13,614 bases of DNA. It comes from an uncultured Bacteroidales bacterium. Lineage in GTDB: Bacteria > Bacteroidota > Bacteroidia > Bacteroidales > UBA932. The translations under genes were made by a program, and so were the position numbers. The notes beneath the pieces were generated by a model. That model saw nothing but the letters and a program-made list of their open reading frames with translations. It was not told the origin of the DNA and made no database searches. How positions within the stretch are numbered: the stretch's first letter is position 1; each line of letters starts with the position of its first letter. Below, piece by piece: positions 1 to 6,919 of the stretch. The stretch lies in assembly GCA_946184255.1 (NCBI GenBank), contig CAMHFA010000009.1, positions 1 to 13,614 of the forward strand, in the 5' to 3' direction.

Positions 1-305
1 AGATCTATATTCCTGTCATCGCCTGTGGATACAAGTCCGGACTGCTTTACCGCCTGGTAGGCAGCTGCCACTCCAAATTGGGTGAACAGGTCCTGTTTGC
101 GGATAAAAGGCTTGTCCATCCCATACTCTTCTGCATGGAAATCTTTCACTTTTCCAGCGATTCTGACAGGAAGCTGCTCGGTGTCTTCACTTTCGATGAC
201 TTCGATTCCACAGTAACCTTCGCAAAGGTTCTTCCAGAAAGTTGCGACATCATTACCAACGGGGGAGATGACTCCCATTCCTGTTATGACTACTCTTCTG
301 TTCAT
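1..305 (-). CDS. fabF: Beta-ketoacyl-ACP synthase II (FabF), N-terminal part, cut by window edge
   Basis: Reading the minus strand from the ATG at 303-305 gives 101 residues without a stop up to the window edge. The protein begins MNRRVVITGMGVISPVGN, the hallmark start of KAS I/II condensing enzymes, and continues with a FTQFGVAAAYQAV segment typical of FabF. KAS II condenses malonyl-ACP with an acyl-ACP in the elongation cycle of cytoplasmic type II fatty acid synthesis. The catalytic Cys-His-His residues lie beyond the visible part, so activity cannot be judged here. The gene lies 57 bp downstream of the FabH-like gene on the same strand and has its own -7 element in the gap, so it may be transcribed both with and apart from fabH. 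A KAS-II-like enzyme of a specialised pathway is possible, but the visible sequence looks canonical. Confidence 0.93.
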   Translation of the reverse strand, partial: MNRRVVITGMGVISPVGNDVATFWKNLCEGYCGIEVIESEDTEQLPVRIAGKVKDFHAEEYGMDKPFIRKQDLFTQFGVAAAYQAVKQSGLVSTGDDRNID

Positions 306-339
306 CTCGATATGTTTCTTTATTATTTTCAGTAATTTA

Positions 340-347
340 CAAATATA
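340..347 (-). promoter_or_regulatory. Bacteroidetes -7 promoter element before fabF
   Basis: The minus strand reads TATATTTG here, a full match to TAnnTTTG. It lies 34 nt upstream of the fabF ATG, leaving a leader of about 30 nt. No clean TTTG -33 box is seen at the usual spacing; the nearest TTG on this strand is 23 nt upstream, inside the end of the FabH-like gene. The strength of the promoter is therefore uncertain. Confidence 0.5.
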
Positions 348-362
348 GCAATTTTTATGTGA

Positions 363-1310
363 CTACCATTCAAGAATTGCGGCACCTGAGAGCAGTCCTG
401 CTCCGAAAGCGCTGAATACTATGAGGTCTCCTTCCTTGAACATCCCTTTCCGGTTACATTCGTCCAGAAGGATCGGGCAGGATGCTGAAGATGAGTTCCC
501 ATGGTCATGGATGTTGACGGGGAATCTGCTGGAAGGAACTTTCATGAAATCGATGATGGAATCGATGATTCTCTTGTTGGCCTGGTGTACCATGAACCAG
601 GAGATATCATCCTTGTCTATTCCTGATTCATCAAGAAGGTTCTTGACTCCTTTCGTACATGCATTGACGGCAAAACGGAAGACCTCCCTTCCCTTCATCT
701 GCATCGGTACAAGTCCTTCTTTCCAGATGGCGTAGGGGTTGTCGATAAGGGGACGGGTCATCCAGATCTTGTCCACATCAGGCTCTGCATTGAGCTTGAT
801 GCCCTTTATGTTGTCACCCTCAGTGAGAACCACGGCTCCGGCTCCGTCACCGAACAGGATGCAAGTCGCCCTGTCATCCCAGCTGGCCATCCTTGAAGGT
901 TCTTCAATGCACGCGATTACGACATTCTTTACTTTGCCCGCCTTGTAATATGACTCAGCCATGTCGAGGGCATAGATGAATCCGGGGCATGCGCAGTTGA
1001 TATCGAACATGGGACACTTCAAGCCTGTCTTGGCTGCAACAATGCAACTGAGGCTGGGAGTATCGTATCCGTTAAGTACGTTTGAAACGATGAAGAGGTC
1101 GATATCGGAAACTCCCAGTCCGGACATTTCAAGAGCCTTGTTTACGGCTTCCGCTCCAAGATCCTCGAGTTTCTCGTCAGTGATTATATGACGGGATTTG
1201 ATACCGGTCCTGGTGGTGATCCACTCATCGCTTGTGTCGAGGAATCCGGCCAGCATTTCATTTGTGATGATCTTTTTTGGCAGGGCGCTTCCTGTTCCGA
1301 TAATTTTCAT
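363..1310 (-). CDS. fabH: 3-oxoacyl-ACP synthase III (FabH-like ketosynthase)
   Basis: This 315-residue protein has the full thiolase-fold KAS III layout and normal family length. The segment DTSDEWITTRTGI (residues 25-37) is the conserved FabH region with the Trp and Arg that contact CoA. The predicted catalytic triad is complete: Cys108 in ACPGF, His242 in VHQAN and Asn272 in HGNSSS. KAS III normally condenses an acyl-CoA primer with malonyl-ACP to start fatty acid synthesis. An extra Cys at 106 directly precedes the active-site stretch, and the Asn motif reads DHGNSSSASCP rather than the more common YGNTSAAS. It could thus be a second FabH with another primer preference or a FabH-like enzyme of a special lipid pathway. 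A TTTG-N19-TAATTTTG promoter lies upstream and fabF follows on the same strand. Family assignment is firm; substrate is unknown. Confidence 0.9.
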   Translation of the reverse strand: MKIIGTGSALPKKIITNEMLAGFLDTSDEWITTRTGIKSRHIITDEKLEDLGAEAVNKALEMSGLGVSDIDLFIVSNVLNGYDTPSLSCIVAAKTGLKCPMFDINCACPGFIYALDMAESYYKAGKVKNVVIACIEEPSRMASWDDRATCILFGDGAGAVVLTEGDNIKGIKLNAEPDVDKIWMTRPLIDNPYAIWKEGLVPMQMKGREVFRFAVNACTKGVKNLLDESGIDKDDISWFMVHQANKRIIDSIIDFMKVPSSRFPVNIHDHGNSSSASCPILLDECNRKGMFKEGDLIVFSAFGAGLLSGAAILEW

Positions 1311-1333
1311 AATAAAATCTTCAGTCTTGTTAA

Positions 1334-1452
1334 AACGATTACAAAATTACCACCCCTCGCGCACGCGGCAAAATAATTGTGGCGAATGTGACTCCAATAA
1401 TGCGAGCACCATTCCTGTGGGGTGATTTCTTCGTATTTGTGGCGTAATCGTT
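1334..1452. repeat. Widely spaced 9-bp inverted repeat in the fabH/LytTR divergent region
   Basis: AACGATTAC at 1334-1342 is matched by its exact reverse complement GTAATCGTT at 1444-1452, 101 nt apart. The left copy sits at the start region of the minus-strand fabH promoter. The right copy lies just upstream of the expected -33 region of the plus-strand LytTR gene. The rest of the 193-bp gap holds a short GC-rich patch (1356-1368) and two copies of TTGTGGCG (1377-1384 and 1437-1444), with no gene seen. A paired operator site is possible, but chance is not excluded. Confidence 0.3.
1342..1372 (-). promoter_or_regulatory. Promoter of the FabH-like gene (-33 and -7 elements)
   Basis: On the minus strand a TTTG box (1369-1372) is followed after exactly 19 nt by TAATTTTG (1342-1349). 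This is the Bacteroidetes housekeeping promoter layout and the best two-box match in the window. It leaves a leader of roughly 25 nt before the ATG at 1308-1310. Confidence 0.65.
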
Positions 1453-1477
1453 ATTTTTATTAATCCTAAAAAGTGTC

Positions 1478-1485
1478 TATCTTTG
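1478..1485 (+). promoter_or_regulatory. Bacteroidetes -7 promoter element before the LytTR gene
   Basis: TATCTTTG matches the -7 consensus perfectly and lies 18 nt upstream of the ATG at 1504. At the -33 position the sequence is a T-run (TTTT) rather than TTTG. It forms a divergent pair with the fabH promoter. Confidence 0.6.
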
Positions 1486-1503
1486 TATGATTAAAGGACA
1501 ATT

Positions 1504-2388
1504 ATGGCGTCTCCAACCAAAGATTTGCCCGACTATTTCAGGGGCAAGAACCAATTGATCTACACCGTGACTTTCGCGGCGTTGTTCTCTATTGTGTTCC
1601 TGCTTTTGAGCCTTCCTTTTTCGCATAACAGCTGGATGGCGCTTGGTAATTCCAGGTTCTTCGTTTTCACCGTCCTTTTCGCGACAGGATCGCTTCTCCT
1701 CGTAGTATTGAGCAAGTTCTTGATGTACAAGACGAGGAACCGGATCAGGATGACCTATCTTGGCTATGTTTTGTGGTGCCTTGCCGAGGTACTGATAATC
1801 TGCCTTGCCTATTCCTTCATCACCGTTCCGTTGACAAAGATCGGTTGGGAACGTTTCCCTGAGACTTTGGGGAATGCCCTTCTCTACGGAACCATCTCTC
1901 TGGTTATTCCATACATCCTTTCCGGAATGTATTTCGCTATCCAGGACAAGAACCAGACTATCCGTCTGATGAATTATGGCAATGTGGTCCTTGACGAAAA
2001 TGTGCTTCCTTCGAAGCTGGAGAAGATCACCCTTTTTGACAACAGCGGTGACTTGAAGCTATGTGTGAGTGCTTCCAATCTCTTCTACATTGAGTCTGAC
2101 GACAATTACATCCGTGTCTGGTACTCCGACAGCAAGGGTGACCTCAAACGCTACATGCTCCGTTGCCGTTTGAAGACGGTGGAGGAAAGCTTCAGGGGCA
2201 GCAGTCTTGTACGCTGCCACAGGAAGTACATAGTGAATATGGACAAGGTCGAGATCCTCAGGAAGGAAAAGGAAGGATATGACCTTGACCTTGACCAGGA
2301 CTCCATCCCGCCTATCCCTATCTCCAAGACGTACGAAAAGAACGTCCTGGCTTATTTCAATAACAATCCAAGACGTTCGGTCAATTGA
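1504..2388 (+). CDS. Membrane-anchored LytTR-family transcriptional regulator
   Basis: The 294-residue protein has four predicted transmembrane helices (about residues 18-39, 51-74, 84-108 and 125-147), then a linker and a C-terminal LytTR DNA-binding domain (about 184-286). The LytTR part shows the typical FYIESDDNYIRVWY strand region, the RCRLKTVEESF helix and the VRCHRKYIVN segment. There is no receiver domain and no histidine kinase domain, so this is a one-component regulator tied to the membrane, and any signal would have to be sensed by the helices or a partner. Such 4TM-LytTR proteins are common in Bacteroidota but mostly uncharacterised. No exporter or peptide gene lies next to it; the nearest neighbour is the divergent FabH-like gene, which it might control. 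The ATG is placed 18 nt after a perfect -7 element. Confidence 0.87.
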   Translation: MASPTKDLPDYFRGKNQLIYTVTFAALFSIVFLLLSLPFSHNSWMALGNSRFFVFTVLFATGSLLLVVLSKFLMYKTRNRIRMTYLGYVLWCLAEVLIICLAYSFITVPLTKIGWERFPETLGNALLYGTISLVIPYILSGMYFAIQDKNQTIRLMNYGNVVLDENVLPSKLEKITLFDNSGDLKLCVSASNLFYIESDDNYIRVWYSDSKGDLKRYMLRCRLKTVEESFRGSSLVRCHRKYIVNMDKVEILRKEKEGYDLDLDQDSIPPIPISKTYEKNVLAYFNNNPRRSVN

Positions 2389-2402
2389 TTCCTCCAGGAA
2401 TC
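2387..2402. terminator. Short hairpin between convergent genes, possible bidirectional terminator
   Basis: GATTCCT-CC-AGGAATC forms a perfect inverted repeat: seven base pairs with a 2-nt gap, or six pairs with a TCCA loop. It fills almost the whole 18-bp space between the LytTR stop codon (2386-2388) and the phosphorylase stop codon (2407-2409). Neither side has a T-run, so it is not a classic Rho-independent terminator. It may instead protect mRNA ends. Confidence 0.35.
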
Positions 2403-2406
2403 CGGT

Positions 2407-3276
2407 CTATCTCGTAAGCCTGTCAAGCGAAAGCTCGGCAAGGCCCTTTATCATGGATTTGTAATCCGGATTGCTGCTTTTCAGATAGCGGTTTGCTATC
2501 GCGCAGCAGATTGTCCCGGCCTTGTGACCAAGATGCTTTGCCAGTCCGGAGATTGCAGAGCTTTCCATCTCGAAATTAGTGATGCGATAATCTCCGTGGC
2601 GGAAGGATTCGAAACGGTCAAGCATGTCAGGCATGGCAAGTCCCAGTCTGATCACCCTTCCCTGGGGACCGTAGAATCCGGGAGCTGAGATAGTCACTCC
2701 CTTGACTGTGCAGTCTTCGAAACGGGAGATCAATTCGTCGCTGGCCTTGACGAAGTAGGGCGAGGGAAGATTCCTGTCCCATCCTGTGTATTCCTTGAAG
2801 GCTTCTTCCATCTCTTTGTCAGTAATCTTGTCACGGTCGGCATACCAGTTAAGAAGGCCGTCGCAGCCGATAGAGTAGTGGGAGAAGATGGGAGCTCCGA
2901 TTGGGATGTCAGGCTGGATGGCTCCGGTGGTACCGATCCTGAGGATAGTCAGGCTCTTGAGATCTTCCTTTGGTTCGCGGGTTTCGAAATCCACGTTGGC
3001 AAGGGCGTCGAGCTCTGTCATGACTATGTCACAGTTGTCAGTTCCTATGCCGGTAGAGAGTATGGTCAGTCGTTTACCGTTGTACTTTCCGGTGATTGAC
3101 ACAAATTCTCGTGAGGCATGGCGAAACTCCACATCGTAGAGGTATTCCCCGATCATGTCCACCCTTCCTGGATCACCGACAAGTATGACTTTGTCAGCAA
3201 GTTCTTCCGGCGTCATGTGTATGTGGAATGCCGATCCGTCTTCGTTGATGATTAGTTCAGATTCTGCTATTCTCAT
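2407..3276 (-). CDS. Nucleoside phosphorylase, uridine phosphorylase type
   Basis: This 289-residue protein belongs to the PNP/UDP phosphorylase family 1. Visible signatures are GDPGR at 34-38 and RIGTTG at 113-118, which bind phosphate, and FEMESS at 235-240, which binds the ribose. Enzymes of this fold split a nucleoside with phosphate into free base and ribose-1-phosphate for salvage in the cytoplasm. The stretch APGFYGPQGR (198-207) occupies the place where uridine phosphorylases recognise the pyrimidine, but it is not the E. coli Udp sequence. Uridine is the likely but unproven substrate. Length is somewhat above the 250 or so residues of E. coli Udp, with extra sequence around residues 140-175. 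It converges with the LytTR gene and is divergent from DUF4293, with a TATATTTG element upstream. Confidence 0.88.
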   Translation of the reverse strand: MRIAESELIINEDGSAFHIHMTPEELADKVILVGDPGRVDMIGEYLYDVEFRHASREFVSITGKYNGKRLTILSTGIGTDNCDIVMTELDALANVDFETREPKEDLKSLTILRIGTTGAIQPDIPIGAPIFSHYSIGCDGLLNWYADRDKITDKEMEEAFKEYTGWDRNLPSPYFVKASDELISRFEDCTVKGVTISAPGFYGPQGRVIRLGLAMPDMLDRFESFRHGDYRITNFEMESSAISGLAKHLGHKAGTICCAIANRYLKSSNPDYKSMIKGLAELSLDRLTR

Positions 3277-3301
3277 TTTCTTCGTTGTTGTGGTTAAAAA
3301 T

Positions 3302-3309
3302 CAAATATA
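3302..3309 (-). promoter_or_regulatory. Bacteroidetes -7 promoter element before the nucleoside phosphorylase gene
   Basis: The minus strand reads TATATTTG, 25 nt upstream of the phosphorylase ATG. It lies back to back with the DUF4293 promoter, so both promoters share a 66-bp gap. No clear -33 box is visible. Confidence 0.5.
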
Positions 3310-3330
3310 AGAAAATTCAATGGAAATAGC

Positions 3331-3338
3331 TATTTTTG
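3331..3338 (+). promoter_or_regulatory. Bacteroidetes -7 promoter element directly before the DUF4293 gene (leaderless?)
   Basis: TATTTTTG fits TAnnTTTG and ends only 4 nt before the ATG at 3343. With a normal start point a few bases beyond the element, the transcript would begin at or next to the start codon. No clear -33 box is visible. Confidence 0.5.
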
Positions 3339-3342
3339 CACC

Positions 3343-3780
3343 ATGTGGCAAAGAATTCAGACATTGTACCTGGCCGTTGCGACAGGTCTCGTAGTGGCGC
3401 TCTTCTTCTGCGTCAAGTCATTTTCGTTAGGTCCCGGAGGGGCTCATGTCGATGAGTTGAAATACATTCAGTTCTTCCCTTACCTTACCCTTCTGATCCT
3501 GACAGGCCTTCTTCAGTTGATAGCCCTGGGATCATTCAACGTACGGGTTCTCCAGATGCGTACGGCCGTGCTCTCAGGCCTTCTCCTGATAGCTTTGCAG
3601 GCATGGCTTGCAGTGGATTATTTCACTGCTGCTGATGGAGTGGTGTTCAAATGGACGGCCATTTTCCCTGTCCTGGCGGCCATCCTTGACTTCATGGCAG
3701 CCAGGAACATACTTAGTGACCAGCTTCTGGTCGAGAGTATCTCCCGTCTCCGGTCAAGGAAGAAGAATCACAAGATCTAA
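3343..3780 (+). CDS. DUF4293 family small membrane protein
   Basis: This 145-residue protein begins MWQRIQTLYLAVA, which matches the recurring start of the Bacteroidota DUF4293 family. It has four predicted transmembrane helices at about residues 8-27, 42-64, 72-93 and 102-122, then a short basic tail (RLRSRKKNHK). The segment RNILSDQLLVESISRLRS before the tail is also family-like. No function is known for the family, and nothing here suggests an enzyme. The start codon is supported by the family start, although it lies only 4 nt after the -7 element. Its TAA stop overlaps the TAG stop of the convergent GT117 gene, leaving no room for a terminator between them. Confidence 0.85.
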   Translation: MWQRIQTLYLAVATGLVVALFFCVKSFSLGPGGAHVDELKYIQFFPYLTLLILTGLLQLIALGSFNVRVLQMRTAVLSGLLLIALQAWLAVDYFTAADGVVFKWTAIFPVLAAILDFMAARNILSDQLLVESISRLRSRKKNHKI

Positions 3781-6700
3781 CCGTTAAGGAACTTTGCAAA
3801 ATCGGACTCAAGCTTCTCGCCGAGTTCCTTGTCTCCACTCTTCTTGATTTCGTTTGCCAGATAGTAGATCAACTGGCAGTTATACTCGAATTCCTCCTTG
3901 TAGTCGGGATAGAAGTCGAGGTACAGCATGGTGGACTCCATTAATTCCTTGACAAGTTCAACAATCACCGTTCTGGCTTTTTCCGTCTTTCCGAGGGCAT
4001 AGTAATCCTTGATGAGCTCAATCGGGTACAGGGCATTTGAAGCCCACCCGTAAATGGAGTTGTCATAAGGGAAAGTCTCGGGTTTCATCACTTCGCAGCA
4101 CCTGTCCAGCATCTGCTCTGCCCGGTCAGTTTCTCCGGCTTTGAGGAAGGCACTTGCGGAAGAAACGAACAGGTTTCTGATTGACATGACTCCCAAGAAT
4201 GTGTACATGTTCTGATAGTCCGCGAAGTAGTCGTCTCGAGAGAGGGCGTCAAACTTGAAGACTTTGGTCATCTTTTCATAAAGCTCATCAGTGTCCACCA
4301 GCCCGGGCTCAATAGAACTGACTTTATTACGGATCGGAGTCAGCCTGGTCGAGAAACCGTCGTACATCAGATAATCCTTCAGGCCGATGTTGAGATCACC
4401 GCCCTGATTCAGCATGTTGATGGGACGGTCCCATTGGTAGTTTGAAAGCAGGTCCAGGATGAAGAGTTCAGGCTTGGTAATGGCCGACTTCCCCTCGGGA
4501 ATCTCCAACACGATGGAATCTGGTATTTCTGAAGCGAATTTTTCACTTACTATTCCGTACTTGAGGCAGTTCTCCTTGTTGACCGGAACAATCACCTTTC
4601 GTGAGACCCAGTAATCCAACTTCCTGCCATCTGAAGTTACCACTTTGGCATCAGGGTGCTTGAAGACTTTAATGCAGTCAGAAAGCAGGACAGCCTGGCC
4701 CCTGCTGTCCTGGATCGGTACCCAGTCATTGGTGCCGTACAGGTACTGTTCCTGACCCACAGAGAGGTCTAGAGGGGCGGAATTGTTGATCGCATATCTC
4801 ATCTGGTCAATGTACCAGTCGGTACCTAACAGGGAGGTGTTGCAGATCCTGACGTCATTCCTGATCCCTTCTACTTCCTGTGCATACCAAAGAGGGAAGG
4901 TATCGTTGTCTCCATGGGTAATGAGAAGGCCGTTCTGGCCTACGGAGTTTAGATAGTTGTACGCGATTTCCACCGCAGTCCTGCGGTTGCTGCGGTCATG
5001 GTCGTCCCATTCCTGGGCGCACATGAGGGCAGGTACACCGAGGCATGCAACAGTAGTTAAGGCCGCCACAAGGGTTTCCTTCCTGTGCTTGGTAAGGGAA
5101 GTGATCCATGAATATATTGCCGCAACTGCAAAACCTATCCAGATGGTGAATGCATAGAAAGAGCCGGCATAAGCGTAGTCCCTCTCACGAACCTGATAAG
5201 GAGGTTGGTTGAGGTAAACCACGATTGCTATTCCGGTCATGAAGAACAGCAGGAATGTGAGCCAGCAACCTCTCTTGTCCCTGTCGAACTGGAAGAACAA
5301 TCCTAGAAGACCGAGGAGAAGGGGAAGGAAGAAGAGATGATTCTTCCCACGGTTTTCCTTCAGCCACTGGGGAGCATTGTCCTGGTTGCCCAGGTGGATG
5401 TTGTCTATCACCTTGATGCCGCTCTCCCAGTTCCCTGTAAACAGGTCGGCAGCCGGGGAATGGATCTCATTCTGCCGCCCTACGAAGTTCCACATGAAGT
5501 ACCTCCAGTACATCCATCCCAGTTGGAAATCGAAGAAGTATGATAGGTTGGCTCCGAATGTGGGTTTCTTGTAATCAGCACCGGGGATTGCCCTTCCTTT
5601 GCCTCCGGTGTAGGTCTGGTAGAATTGGATAGCCTTTTCGTCGCTGCTGTACATCCTGGGGAAAAGCATCTTTCCGGAAGAGTCATAAACCGGTTCGACA
5701 GGGCTTGCCGCCTTGATGTACTTTCCGTTCATTGGAGCCCAATACCTGCCCTGCTTGAGTTCATAAGGCGATCCGAAGTAATGGCCATAAATCAGAGGAT
5801 TGGATCCATATTGTTCACGGGACAGGTACCTTACAAGAGTGAAAGCGTTGTCGGGCTGGTACTCGTTGGTAGGGGTCTTGGCAGAAGAACGGATGATCAC
5901 TATGCTGAAGAGGGAGAAACCGATGATGATGGTCGTGAAGCAGAGGAGGGCAGTGTTCCAGAAGACCTTGCCCTTGTCCAAAGTCTTGAAAAGACCCCAG
6001 AAGCAAGCCGCCAGCAGTACGATCATGAAGAAGGCGGCTCCACTATTGAACGGAAGCCCCAGGACGTTCACGAAGAATAAGTCGAAGTAAGCCGCGAATT
6101 TGGGTACTAACGGTACTATGAAGAACAGGATGAATGCCAGGATAGCCACCGACACAAGGAAGATCTTGACTGTTTCCCAGAAGGTGTAAGGCTTGTCCTC
6201 GCGCATCTTGTAATAGTACATGAAGACAATCATCGGGATCGCCAGCAGATTCAGCAAGTGGATTCCGATGGAAAGTCCCATAAGGAAGGAAATCAGCACT
6301 ATCCAACGGTTGGCATAACGCCTGTCCTCAGTCTCGTACCACTTTGTCATGGCCCAGACGACCAGAGCAGTGAACAGGGATGACATCGCATAGACTTCAC
6401 CTTCTACGGCTGAAAACCAGAAAGTGTCTGAGAAGCAGTAGGCAAGCGCACCTACGGCACCGCTTCCGAAGATAGCGACTGACTTGCCTAATGGATAGAC
6501 TTCACTTCCATCATCTTTCTTATCTGGTCTGATGACCCTTTTCACCAGGAAAACGATAGTGAGGTAAAGGAAGAAAATGGTCAAGGCAGAGCAGATTGCA
6601 CTCATCGAATTCACCATGACGGCAGCCTTGTCAGGGCCGGTGAACATGGTGAAGAACCTGGCTATTATCTGGAATACAGGGTTTCCCGGGGGATGACCCA

Positions 6701-6848
6701 CCTCCAGCTTGTAGGATGAGGCGATGAACTCACCGCAGTCCCAGAAAGATGCCGTGGGTTCGATGGTGGAGAGATATGTTACCGCCGAAACCAGGAAGAC
6801 CGCGGCTGCGGTCAGGATGTTCCAGCGCTTGAATTTCTTCATGTCCAT
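3777..6848 (-). CDS. DUF2723 / GT117 family membrane glycosyltransferase, O-mannosyltransferase-like
   Basis: This 1023-residue protein starts with a membrane helix (about 8-27) followed by FWDCGEF (35-41) and GHPPG (51-55), the signature loop of DUF2723. SAVEGEVYAMS (146-156) is a second conserved acidic motif. Further helices fill about 75-320, a large loop spans about 320-503, and more helices follow at about 504-523, 529-546, 562-582 and 592-610. The rest is soluble, with the conserved stretch THGDNDTFPLWYAQ (644-657) and a helical, TPR-like end (about 890-1020). DUF2723 is CAZy family GT117, whose human member TMEM260 O-mannosylates proteins; the topology is that of lipid-linked-sugar GT-C enzymes. 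Here it probably glycosylates exported proteins or envelope material, but donor and acceptor are unknown. It has its own promoter and overlaps the DUF4293 stop by 4 nt. Confidence 0.88.
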   Translation of the reverse strand: MDMKKFKRWNILTAAAVFLVSAVTYLSTIEPTASFWDCGEFIASSYKLEVGHPPGNPVFQIIARFFTMFTGPDKAAVMVNSMSAICSALTIFFLYLTIVFLVKRVIRPDKKDDGSEVYPLGKSVAIFGSGAVGALAYCFSDTFWFSAVEGEVYAMSSLFTALVVWAMTKWYETEDRRYANRWIVLISFLMGLSIGIHLLNLLAIPMIVFMYYYKMREDKPYTFWETVKIFLVSVAILAFILFFIVPLVPKFAAYFDLFFVNVLGLPFNSGAAFFMIVLLAACFWGLFKTLDKGKVFWNTALLCFTTIIIGFSLFSIVIIRSSAKTPTNEYQPDNAFTLVRYLSREQYGSNPLIYGHYFGSPYELKQGRYWAPMNGKYIKAASPVEPVYDSSGKMLFPRMYSSDEKAIQFYQTYTGGKGRAIPGADYKKPTFGANLSYFFDFQLGWMYWRYFMWNFVGRQNEIHSPAADLFTGNWESGIKVIDNIHLGNQDNAPQWLKENRGKNHLFFLPLLLGLLGLFFQFDRDKRGCWLTFLLFFMTGIAIVVYLNQPPYQVRERDYAYAGSFYAFTIWIGFAVAAIYSWITSLTKHRKETLVAALTTVACLGVPALMCAQEWDDHDRSNRRTAVEIAYNYLNSVGQNGLLITHGDNDTFPLWYAQEVEGIRNDVRICNTSLLGTDWYIDQMRYAINNSAPLDLSVGQEQYLYGTNDWVPIQDSRGQAVLLSDCIKVFKHPDAKVVTSDGRKLDYWVSRKVIVPVNKENCLKYGIVSEKFASEIPDSIVLEIPEGKSAITKPELFILDLLSNYQWDRPINMLNQGGDLNIGLKDYLMYDGFSTRLTPIRNKVSSIEPGLVDTDELYEKMTKVFKFDALSRDDYFADYQNMYTFLGVMSIRNLFVSSASAFLKAGETDRAEQMLDRCCEVMKPETFPYDNSIYGWASNALYPIELIKDYYALGKTEKARTVIVELVKELMESTMLYLDFYPDYKEEFEYNCQLIYYLANEIKKSGDKELGEKLESDFAKFLNG

Positions 6849-6871
6849 GATTAAAAAAGAATATATTCGGA

Positions 6872-6904
6872 CAAAGATACAAAAGGATTCGCTATCTTTG
6901 CAAA
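6872..6904 (-). promoter_or_regulatory. Promoter of the GT117 gene
   Basis: On the minus strand TTTG (6901-6904) is followed after 21 nt by a perfect TATCTTTG (6872-6879). The leader to the ATG at 6846-6848 is about 20 nt. The promoter interleaves with the divergent SUI1 promoter: the two -7 boxes are only 13 bp apart, so polymerases could interfere with each other. Confidence 0.6.
6893..6900 (+). promoter_or_regulatory. Bacteroidetes -7 promoter element before the SUI1-type gene
   Basis: TATCTTTG is a perfect -7 match, 19 nt upstream of the ATG at 6920. No clear -33 TTTG is seen. It would drive the SUI1, DUF4271, hemD, rnpA and yidD chain. Confidence 0.6.
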
Positions 6905-6919
6905 AATAGATTCAATAAA

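Noticed and set aside
1356..1368. GC-rich CGCG-CA-CGCG patch in the fabH/LytTR gap
   Set aside because: The hairpin would be only four pairs with a 2-nt loop, and no T-run follows; too little to call.
5625..6080. 151-codon open frame on the plus strand
   Set aside because: It lies antisense to the well-supported GT117 gene and shows no recognisable protein features.
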